Part shown: one piece after another, positions 1 through 6,300 of the stretch
How the letters are laid out: every line of letters starts with the position of its first letter
How positions within the stretch are numbered: position 1 is the stretch's first letter
Assembly: GCA_905477565.1 (NCBI GenBank)
Contig: CAJQGO010000204.1
Location: 1 to 7,828, forward strand
Direction of reading: 5' to 3'
Source: an uncultured Planctomycetota bacterium
GTDB taxonomy: Bacteria; Planctomycetota; Planctomycetia; Pirellulales; UBA1268
Length of the DNA stretch: 7,828 nt
Translations under genes and position numbers: made by a program
The notes under the pieces: model-generated
What the model saw: only the letters and a program-made list of their open reading frames with translations
Database searches by the model: none
Told to the model about the DNA's origin: nothing

Positions 1-1686
1 GCAATGCTTCGTCGTGATGGAAATGTTCTTGGTGTCACAGCAGGTATACTTGCTTCTGTTGTCCTGCTGATCCTGTTCCAAAGTGTTCGATGGCTCTTTG
101 CGCCACTTGCTGTAGTTCTTCTCGCCTTATGGTCTACCCGTGGCTTACTTGCAATGGCTGGGCAGAAACTCACCATGGTATCCACGATGCTTTCTGCAAT
201 GGTCACAGTGGTAGCAATTGCGACCACTGTTCACATAATTGTGGAATTCAGGCGACGACTAGGGAACGGTGAAGCACCACAGTCAGCGCTGACAAATACA
301 ATCCAAACCCTATTCTGGCCCATTGTTGCAGCCATCATCACTGACATGATTGGGTTTGGTTCACTCATTGCGAGCAACGTCGGTCCTGTCCATGATTTTG
401 GCATAATGACGGCACTTGGTGCCGGCATGGTGCTCATTTCTGTTGGGCTTGTCGTTCCTTGGTTCGCCCTTGTTGGAATCAAGAATGAGTCACACAGCAG
501 TAAGTGGGGACAGAAACAGCTCGACAGCCAACTCAATCACATCGTTTCGAATATTACTCGACATCCGAAACCGATACTTTTAATTTCTTTGGGGCTTATT
601 GTCTTTACTGGACTGGGGTTATTTCAACTTCGAGTTGAAACAGATTTCACGAAAAACTTTCGTCCAGAAAGCCCCATTGTAAAATCTTATGACATGATCG
701 AGTCCCAACTTGGAGGTGCTGGGGTATGGGATATTCTCATTCCAGTCAAGCAACCAATCGATGCCCGAACGTTGGCCCGAGTAGGTGAACTCGAGAATCG
801 CATTCGAAGTAAATCAACGCGTAACAAAACAACTCATGGACTAACAAAAGTCCTGAGTATTGTTGATATCCTTGATGCCATTTCACCAATTCCTTTAGCT
901 GATTTACAGAACTCTTCTACAGGCAACATGATCGTCGGAACAGCAGTCAACGTTTTTCGGCAACAAATGCCTCAACTTGCTGCAAGCCTCATAGGCACAG
1001 ACCCACTGGATAATTCAACGTGGCTGCGAGTCATGCTTCGAGCGCGCGAAAAACAACCTGCCCTTCTGAAGAGATCACTGATTGATCATGTCCAGAAAAC
1101 TGTTAAAGAAATGTTTCCACCAACAAAAACAACTCCTGCCGGAGAAGTGACTGGTTTCTTTGTTCTGCTTGCTCAACTTGTCGAGCGAATGATAGAAGAT
1201 CAGTGGTTCACTTTCCTGATCGCAGCGATTGGTATTTTTATGTTCCTGTCATTTGGTTTTCAGAGTGTGATTATTGGTGGTATCGCACTCGTTCCAAACA
1301 TACTGCCAATTATTTTCATTCTTGGCGTCCTTGGCTGGACAGGCGAGCCCATAAACATGGGGACTGCAATGATTGCTGCTGTCTCCCTTGGGCTCTCAGT
1401 GGACAGTTCCATTCACTACACAACTTCCTTTCGTCGACAACTCTCACAGCACGGCAGTATCACTGAGGCCCTTCATTCTGCTCATCAGACTGCTGGACGG
1501 GCGATGATCTTTTCAACACTTGCCCTGGTTGTTGGCTTTCTTGCATTAACAACAAGTGAATTCATACCTACCGTCTCTTTTGGAAGACTCTCCTGCCTGA
1601 CTTTAATGGGTGGGCTTGCGGGAAATTTACTTGTTCTTCCAGTTCTTCTTTCCCTTGCAGCACGACGATTTCACTGGGCGAGTTGA
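1..1686 (+). CDS. RND/MMPL superfamily exporter, 5'-truncated by window edge
   Basis: This is a polytopic inner-membrane exporter of the RND superfamily (MMPL / 'predicted exporter' type), probably driven by proton motive force; the substrate is unknown but could be a lipid or hydrophobic compound. The frame is open from base 1, so the ATG at 4 is probably internal. Counting from that Met, hydrophobic segments lie near residues 9-28, 30-48, 57-80, 103-123 and 133-157 (TM2-TM6), then 189-207 (TM7), a large extracytoplasmic loop at about 208-397, and 400-417, 420-442, 450-472, 500-517 and 530-553 (TM8-TM12). TM1 and the first large loop are therefore missing to the left. The post-TM7 block (VETDFTKNFRPESPIVKSYD) and TM10 (GLSVDSSIHYTTSF) are typical of the family. 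D467 in TM10 is present, while the matching TM4 position is A73. The protein ends with a short basic tail (ARRFHWAS). pepA follows in the same direction after 76 bases. The family call is firm; the substrate is not known. Confidence 0.9.
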   Translation, partial: AMLRRDGNVLGVTAGILASVVLLILFQSVRWLFAPLAVVLLALWSTRGLLAMAGQKLTMVSTMLSAMVTVVAIATTVHIIVEFRRRLGNGEAPQSALTNTIQTLFWPIVAAIITDMIGFGSLIASNVGPVHDFGIMTALGAGMVLISVGLVVPWFALVGIKNESHSSKWGQKQLDSQLNHIVSNITRHPKPILLISLGLIVFTGLGLFQLRVETDFTKNFRPESPIVKSYDMIESQLGGAGVWDILIPVKQPIDARTLARVGELENRIRSKSTRNKTTHGLTKVLSIVDILDAISPIPLADLQNSSTGNMIVGTAVNVFRQQMPQLAASLIGTDPLDNSTWLRVMLRAREKQPALLKRSLIDHVQKTVKEMFPPTKTTPAGEVTGFFVLLAQLVERMIEDQWFTFLIAAIGIFMFLSFGFQSVIIGGIALVPNILPIIFILGVLGWTGEPINMGTAMIAAVSLGLSVDSSIHYTTSFRRQLSQHGSITEALHSAHQTAGRAMIFSTLALVVGFLALTTSEFIPTVSFGRLSCLTLMGGLAGNLLVLPVLLSLAARRFHWAS

Positions 1687-1745
1687 AGCCCGATTGGCCG
1701 CCTGCCACACTCCATACAGAAAACTCACTGATAGATGAGAACACC

Positions 1746-1750
1746 AGGAG
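1746..1750 (+). promoter_or_regulatory. Shine-Dalgarno of pepA
   Basis: AGGAG lies 12 bases before the ATG at 1763. The spacing is a little long, but this is the only good purine-rich match upstream. It supports that ATG as the start, with no need for a longer N-terminus. Confidence 0.6.
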
Positions 1751-1762
1751 AAGAACCCCATA

Positions 1763-3283
1763 ATGTCGTTTGAATTTCTACATTCCTCACAAAACAATTC
1801 TACGAATTCTGCTATTCAAGCAGATCCGTCTGCAGTGCCAGCTCGCTTTGAGGCCGATGTCCTTGTCGTATTTTTTGAGTCTGATGGTCTTCGAGGGCCA
1901 GTCGTAGAAATTGATGAAGCGACGGGAGGACTTCTTCAGCAGCTTTACAAACAAGGAGAAATTACGGGGAAACGCTATGAATGTGTCCCACTCTATGTCC
2001 CCCGAGGCCTTGCCTGCAAACAATTGCTCGTAGTCGGAATCGGCTCCCACGACGAAGTAGATGCTGGCGTATTATACGAAGCATCTGGAGCCGCCGCACG
2101 ACGACTGTCCGGCAAACCACGAGCAACTGTCGGCTTTCTGGCTGATGGCAACTGGTCAAACGACCAGCTTGAACAAGCTGTCGCTGGCGCAACAATGGGC
2201 ACTTCTGGTCAGGATTTATATCGATCAGAAAAACACCAAACGCCTTTTGAGAAAACCGTCTGGTTACAAGCTCCTGTGGAAGTTGTCCAGCGGGGGCACA
2301 TTACCGGTGATGGTATAAAACTCGCCAGGCGACTCGTCAACATGCCTCCAGATGACCTCTACCCAGAAACATTTGCTGAAGAAGCAGCAACAATAGCAGG
2401 CCGGGTTGGCCTTGAGATTGAAATCTGGGACCAGGCTCGACTCGAGCGAGAACGGTGTGAAGCATTGCTTGCCGTTGCCCGAGGCAGTACCCGTTCGCCT
2501 CGCATTGTTCTTCTGCATTACAGAGGCCCAGGGTGCAATGACACATCTCCAGAGGTAGCTTTTGTCGGCAAGGGTGTTACCTTCGATTCTGGAGGTCTTT
2601 CTCTAAAGACTTCAGAAGGAATGCTTGCCATGAAATGTGATATGGCTGGAGCTGCCGCTGCACTTGGTGCCATAGCATCAATAGCAGCACTGAAAATACC
2701 GGTGCACGTGGTTGCCGCCGTTGGGCTTGTTGAGAACATGACCGGCGGCAATGCATACAAACTCGGTGACGTGGTGACTGCTCGAAGTGGCACGACGATT
2801 GAAATCCACAACACAGACGCAGAAGGGCGAGTTGTTCTTGCCGATGTACTGGATGTTGTGGCTGATCTAAAGCCAGACTGTATTATCGACGCCGCCACTC
2901 TGACTGGAGCATGCATGGTTGCTCTGGGTCGGGACATAGCTGGTGTCTTCACAAACCATCAGTCTTCTTGTGATGTCCTCAAAAATGCAGCACGTTCCGT
3001 TGGAGAGCGAGTCTGGCAACTACCAATGGACAAGGACTTTGATAGTCAAATCAGCAGTGATGTAGCTGACATAAAGAATGTTGGTGATGGTCGACTCGGT
3101 GGCGCAATCACTGCTGCAAAACTTCTTGAGCGATTCGTTCGCGACATACCTTGGATACATGTTGATATCGCTGGGCCAGCTTTTGCTGACAAACCACGAC
3201 CATCAATTGCAGGTGGTGGCACTGGTTCAATGGTCCGGTCTTTTATCGAGTTCACAAAACGAATTGCATCGAAGAAAGAGTAG
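1763..3283 (+). CDS. pepA: Leucyl aminopeptidase (M17 family, PepA)
   Basis: This is a cytosolic dinuclear-metal aminopeptidase that removes N-terminal residues, preferring Leu and other hydrophobics, from short peptides in protein turnover. The 506-residue length fits the family (E. coli PepA is 503). A variable N-terminal domain (about 1-165) precedes the catalytic domain (about 180-500). The metal ligands and catalytic residues are all visible: K270 and D275 in VGKGVTFDSGGLSLK, catalytic K282, D293 in MKCDMAGAAA, and D352, E354 and catalytic R356 in the NTDAEGR signature. These positions coincide with the E. coli numbering as I recall it. Further conserved blocks are VGLVENMTGGNAYKLGD and DAATLTGACMVALG. 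The start is an ATG behind AGGAG. The gene ends with in-frame tandem stops (TAG TAA), followed by a probable terminator. The upstream exporter is 76 bases away, so co-transcription is possible. E. coli PepA also binds DNA in XerCD recombination and carAB control; nothing here shows whether this one does. Confidence 0.97.
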   Translation: MSFEFLHSSQNNSTNSAIQADPSAVPARFEADVLVVFFESDGLRGPVVEIDEATGGLLQQLYKQGEITGKRYECVPLYVPRGLACKQLLVVGIGSHDEVDAGVLYEASGAAARRLSGKPRATVGFLADGNWSNDQLEQAVAGATMGTSGQDLYRSEKHQTPFEKTVWLQAPVEVVQRGHITGDGIKLARRLVNMPPDDLYPETFAEEAATIAGRVGLEIEIWDQARLERERCEALLAVARGSTRSPRIVLLHYRGPGCNDTSPEVAFVGKGVTFDSGGLSLKTSEGMLAMKCDMAGAAAALGAIASIAALKIPVHVVAAVGLVENMTGGNAYKLGDVVTARSGTTIEIHNTDAEGRVVLADVLDVVADLKPDCIIDAATLTGACMVALGRDIAGVFTNHQSSCDVLKNAARSVGERVWQLPMDKDFDSQISSDVADIKNVGDGRLGGAITAAKLLERFVRDIPWIHVDIAGPAFADKPRPSIAGGGTGSMVRSFIEFTKRIASKKE

Positions 3284-3308
3284 TAACGACCACTCTTGGA
3301 AAAACATC

Positions 3309-3337
3309 CGAGAATTTGTAGCGATACTCGTTTTTTT
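3309..3337 (+). terminator. Probable intrinsic terminator between convergent pepA and pepF
   Basis: The left arm CGAGAATT (3309-3316) pairs with the right arm GATACTCG (3323-3330) across a 6-base loop: four pairs, an A-A mismatch, then A-T, T-A and a T-G wobble. Seven T residues follow at once (3331-3337). This fits rho-independent termination of pepA, although the stem is short and imperfect. Read on the minus strand, the same hairpin is followed four bases later by five T residues (complement of 3300-3304), so weak two-way use for pepF is conceivable. Confidence 0.55.
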
Positions 3338-3358
3338 AAACAGAGGAATGGATCTATT

Positions 3359-3377
3359 GAAGTGATGGCGTCACTCC
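3359..3377 (-). other. Inverted repeat overlapping the pepF stop codon
   Basis: AGTGA (3361-3365) and TCACT (3371-3375) form a perfect 5-bp inverted repeat with a 5-base loop. In the minus-strand RNA it can extend to seven pairs (GGAGUGA with UCACUUC) using one G-U wobble. The stem includes the TGA stop of pepF. No T-run follows directly, so it is not a classical terminator; it could protect the 3' end of the transcript or be chance. Confidence 0.3.
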
Positions 3378-5167
3378 AACAGACTTTCGAGTTCTTCGAC
3401 TAACTCACCAAACCTCGTAAGCGCCAGTCCCACTGGCTCAGGGGTCTCAAGATCTACACCCGCGTCACGAAGCAAATCGAGTGGCCATTTTGAGCACCCA
3501 CCACGCAAAAAATTGAGATAGGCAGCCAACTCTTCTGGGCCACCTTCGGTGACACGCTTTGAGAGTGCGATGGATGCTGACAGTCCTGTTGCGTACTTAT
3601 AAACATAAAAAGCGCGGTAAAAATGGGGTATACGCAGACTCTCGAGTTCGAGTTCTTCATCAATGGCGAAGCCCGATCCAAAATAAGCTGTGAGTAATTC
3701 TCGATAGAGTGTTCGGATTTTTTCGAGCGTCAGCGGCTCACCCGATTCAACTGAGGCGTGACTCATACGCTCAAACTCGGCAAACATGGTCTGTCGTATG
3801 ATCGTTCCACGAATAGCGTCTATCTCTCGAGAAATAATTGCTGCTCTCTGCTTTGGTGAATGTGCCTTGGATAGAAGATGGCGAGTAAGAAGCTGCTCAT
3901 TGAACGTACTTGCCACTTCAGCAACAAATATCGTGTACCCAGCATATTGAAATGGCTGAGCATCAGCCGACAGCCGAGTATGCATTGAGTGACCGGCTTC
4001 GTGCGCTAAGGTAAAGACGTGCTCAATAACGTCTTCCTGAAAATTCATCAGAATATATGGATCAGATTCATAGGTTCCTGAGCTAAAAGCACCCGACTGC
4101 TTACCAACATTTGGATACCGATCGCACCACCGACCTCTTAAACCTGCCTCAAGCTGATCACAATATTCTGCCCCAAGGGGCTGAAGCGATACCGTAATTT
4201 CCTGTATCGCTTCATCCCATGTATGTTTCTGCTCAAGTTCAGGAACAAGTGGAACGTAGCAGTCATAGTGGTGTATTTCATCAAGGCCAAGCAGGCGGCG
4301 ACGTAACTCGTAATAGCGGTGGACAATCGGAAGATGTGCTCGCACTGCAGCAATTAGTTGGTCATAAACAGCGAGCGGAACATTATCCGCGAATAATGCT
4401 GCCTCTACAGCTGATGGATGACATCGAACTTTTGCAGCATATGCATCACGTTCATTCGAGCCGGACAGTGTCGCTGCAAGCGTATTGGCATGGCACTCAT
4501 ATTGAGCATAGTACTGATGAAAAGCGGCCTTCCGCACCTCGGGGACTGAATCATGCAGGAGCGTTGTGAAGGTCGCATTCGAGAGCTCCAGTTCATTGCC
4601 CTTGCCGTCGGCAATGGTGCCAAACTTCATATCAGCATCCGTCAATTGACGGAAAACCTTCCCTGCCGTACCGGCAAAGGTGCCTTGCATGGCCAGTATT
4701 CTTTCTTCTGGCTCAGAAAGTACATGAGGCCGATTTCGAACTACCCGTTCGAGCATCAGACGAAATGGCTGAAGGACAGGTTCTTCGAGCCACCCATCGA
4801 GGACAGATGGCTGAATAGCCATAATTTCTGGCTGCAGGAAACTGGCTAACTCTCCAGCTTTGGTTGCCGCATGCTGAAAACGTCCCATCATTCTTTGAGC
4901 AGGCGTTGCAGCAGTATCCTCACTCATACGCAGATGGGCATATGTACCAAGCCGGTCAGCTTCACGATCGATTTCCAAGTCAAAAATGAGGCATTGAGCA
5001 AGTTTGTCAGCCGACTCACCGAGTGTTCCAACGTAGTTTCGAAAAAGTGGAACACGTTTTTCCCATTCGATTAGTGCCTCATCCCACTCCGTATCAGAAG
5101 CAAAAAGACTTCTAAGATCCCATGTATCACCCTCTCGAACATCTGTACGTTTCGGTAATGATTTCAT
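3371..5167 (-). CDS. pepF: Oligoendopeptidase F (M3 family zinc metallopeptidase)
   Basis: This is a cytosolic zinc endopeptidase that cuts oligopeptides, acting in peptide recycling. From the chosen ATG it has 598 residues, the usual size for PepF. The N-terminal block (LPKRTDVREGDTWDLRSLF) is the typical PepF opening, followed by the mainly helical region of the family. The zinc site HEAGH lies at 389-393 in VFTLAHEAGHSMHT, with E390 as catalytic base and E417 (VAEVASTFNE) as third ligand. The PHFYRAFYVYKYATG block (about 514-528) supplies the conserved His and Tyr residues of the active site, and the C-terminus (SKWPLDLLRDAGVD) is also typical. The longest frame begins at a GTG at 5191. 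I prefer the ATG at 5167 because AGGAAG sits just before it and the extra eight residues (MEILVGRK) do not look conserved. It lies 30 bases after fabH, probably in the same transcript, and there is no signal peptide. Confidence 0.95.
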   Translation of the reverse strand: MKSLPKRTDVREGDTWDLRSLFASDTEWDEALIEWEKRVPLFRNYVGTLGESADKLAQCLIFDLEIDREADRLGTYAHLRMSEDTAATPAQRMMGRFQHAATKAGELASFLQPEIMAIQPSVLDGWLEEPVLQPFRLMLERVVRNRPHVLSEPEERILAMQGTFAGTAGKVFRQLTDADMKFGTIADGKGNELELSNATFTTLLHDSVPEVRKAAFHQYYAQYECHANTLAATLSGSNERDAYAAKVRCHPSAVEAALFADNVPLAVYDQLIAAVRAHLPIVHRYYELRRRLLGLDEIHHYDCYVPLVPELEQKHTWDEAIQEITVSLQPLGAEYCDQLEAGLRGRWCDRYPNVGKQSGAFSSGTYESDPYILMNFQEDVIEHVFTLAHEAGHSMHTRLSADAQPFQYAGYTIFVAEVASTFNEQLLTRHLLSKAHSPKQRAAIISREIDAIRGTIIRQTMFAEFERMSHASVESGEPLTLEKIRTLYRELLTAYFGSGFAIDEELELESLRIPHFYRAFYVYKYATGLSASIALSKRVTEGGPEELAAYLNFLRGGCSKWPLDLLRDAGVDLETPEPVGLALTRFGELVEELESLLE

Positions 5168-5171
5168 TTTT

Positions 5172-5177
5172 CTTCCT
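5172..5177 (-). promoter_or_regulatory. Shine-Dalgarno deciding the pepF start
   Basis: On the minus strand AGGAAG is followed by AAAA and the ATG at 5167, which places the AGGA core six bases from the start. The competing GTG at 5191 has a GGAGG 12 bases upstream, but that GGAGG is part of the last codons of fabH (TGG AGG CTC TAG) and its spacing is poorer. Confidence 0.6.
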
Positions 5178-5197
5178 ACAAGAATTTCCACATACGG

Positions 5198-6229
5198 CTA
5201 GAGCCTCCAAACACCACTGCCCCAAGCCAGACCACCACCGAAACCACAAATCAGCACTGTGCTGCCAGGACCTATTCGTCCAGCACGCCAAGCTTCATCA
5301 AGAGCAAGGGGAATGGATCCGCTCGATGTATTTCCATAACGATCGAGATTGACGAGAAACTTTTCTTCATTCAAGCCAAGTGACGACCGGATACCATCAA
5401 TAATCCGCAGGTTCGCCTGATGCAGAATAAAGAGGTCAATTGACTCCATCGGCACACCAGAGTGATGAACGACTTGCTGGACGTTCTCTTCAACAAGACG
5501 AATTGCCCACTTAAACACAGCCCGTCCGTCCATTTGCATGTACTGTTCGCCAGCCGTGACACCTTCTACCGTTACTGGTTGCCGAGTCCCACTCATGGGA
5601 CAGACAAGCAAATTCGATCCACGCCCATCCGAACCGAGTGACCATGCCAGTAAACCCGTATTTTGTTGATTTTCTTCTACTCGTTCTAAAAGAACAGCAC
5701 CAGCACCGTCGCCAAAGAGTGGCCAGGTTTTTATGTCAGTCGGGTCCACAACACGTGAATTCGTATCGACTCCAATAACCATCGCAAGATTGCTTGACCC
5801 CGTCGCAAGAAATTGACCCGCCGTTACAAGGGCATATGCAAAGCCCGCGCAGGCTGCTGTCACATCCATTGCCGGTGCATTGATGCCAAGCCTTTCCTGG
5901 ACCATACACGCCGTGGAAGGAAGGCTTGTATCAGGCGTAAATGTTCCAAGAACAAGAATATCGACCTGGTCACGAACGTCACCACATGAAGCAAGTGCGC
6001 GTTCGGCTGCTTGAACAGCAAGATCACTTGTTGCCATGCCGGGATCAACGTGCCGTCGCTCTTTTATGCCCGACCGACTTAGAATCCATTCTGGGTCACA
6101 GCCGAGATGCCCCAAATCTGCATTTGTTACAACACGTTCCGGAACAGCACTGCCTGACGAAAGAACACGAAAACCGAGAGCTCGACCAAATCGTGATGGC
6201 CGAGGAGAAGTAAGTATTTCGGACATCAT
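5198..6229 (-). CDS. fabH: Beta-ketoacyl-ACP synthase III (FabH)
   Basis: This cytosolic enzyme condenses an acyl-CoA primer with malonyl-ACP, the first step of type II fatty acid synthesis. It has the thiolase fold and the full Cys-His-Asn triad: C127 in DVTAACAGFAYAL, H270 in LHQANLRI and N300 in RYGNTSSGS. Further family blocks are SRSGIKERR (51-59), DPTDIKTWPLFGDGAGAVLLE (roughly 162-182) and the C-terminal GFGGGLAWGS. Length is 343 residues against about 317 in E. coli; part of the excess is an N-terminal extension of about 19 residues before RVLSSGSAVPERVVTNADL. No in-frame ATG, GTG or TTG lies between codon 2 and that block, so the extension appears real. Two adjacent ATGs (6229 and 6226) compete; a weak GAGA at 6235-6232 is better spaced for 6226. 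L103 stands where E. coli FabH has the primer-pocket Phe87. No other fab, plsX or acpP gene is in the window. It is flanked by the DUF4340 gene (71-bp gap) and pepF (30-bp gap). Confidence 0.95.
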   Translation of the reverse strand: MMSEILTSPRPSRFGRALGFRVLSSGSAVPERVVTNADLGHLGCDPEWILSRSGIKERRHVDPGMATSDLAVQAAERALASCGDVRDQVDILVLGTFTPDTSLPSTACMVQERLGINAPAMDVTAACAGFAYALVTAGQFLATGSSNLAMVIGVDTNSRVVDPTDIKTWPLFGDGAGAVLLERVEENQQNTGLLAWSLGSDGRGSNLLVCPMSGTRQPVTVEGVTAGEQYMQMDGRAVFKWAIRLVEENVQQVVHHSGVPMESIDLFILHQANLRIIDGIRSSLGLNEEKFLVNLDRYGNTSSGSIPLALDEAWRAGRIGPGSTVLICGFGGGLAWGSGVWRL

Positions 6230-6231
6230 GT

Positions 6232-6235
6232 TCTC
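6232..6235 (-). promoter_or_regulatory. Weak Shine-Dalgarno of fabH
   Basis: The only purine-rich match upstream of fabH is GAGA. It ends two bases before the first ATG (6229), which is too close, and five bases before the second (6226). This hints that translation begins at the second Met, making a 342-residue protein, but the site is weak either way. Confidence 0.3.
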
Positions 6236-6300
6236 GTTGAAACGCGATTCAGTGAAATAAAGTATGAGCAGAAAAACAAACTAGAACAACCATCTACCTC

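Noticed and set aside
4..1686. Reading the exporter as a complete 560-residue protein starting at the ATG at position 4
   Set aside because: The frame is open to base 1, and the protein would lack TM1 and the first large loop; truncation by the window is the simpler explanation.
1687..1762. Promoter or terminator between the RND exporter and pepA
   Set aside because: Only a 4-bp CTCA/TGAG stem without a T-run and no clear -35/-10 pair could be seen; just the pepA Shine-Dalgarno is supported.
2518..2952. 144-codon open frame on the minus strand inside pepA
   Set aside because: It lies antisense to the most conserved part of pepA, its translation is Ser/Thr/Ala/Pro-rich shadow sequence without a recognisable domain, and pepA has all its catalytic residues.
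4219..4569. 116-codon open frame on the plus strand opposite pepF
   Set aside because: It is antisense to a conserved helical part of pepF, Gln/His-rich, with no recognisable domain.
6230..6300. Possible promoter or terminator between the DUF4340 gene and fabH
   Set aside because: The minus strand has a T-rich patch and loose -35/-10-like words (TTGTTC and TACTTT) with 19-base spacing, but no convincing match, and no stable hairpin before the T-run.
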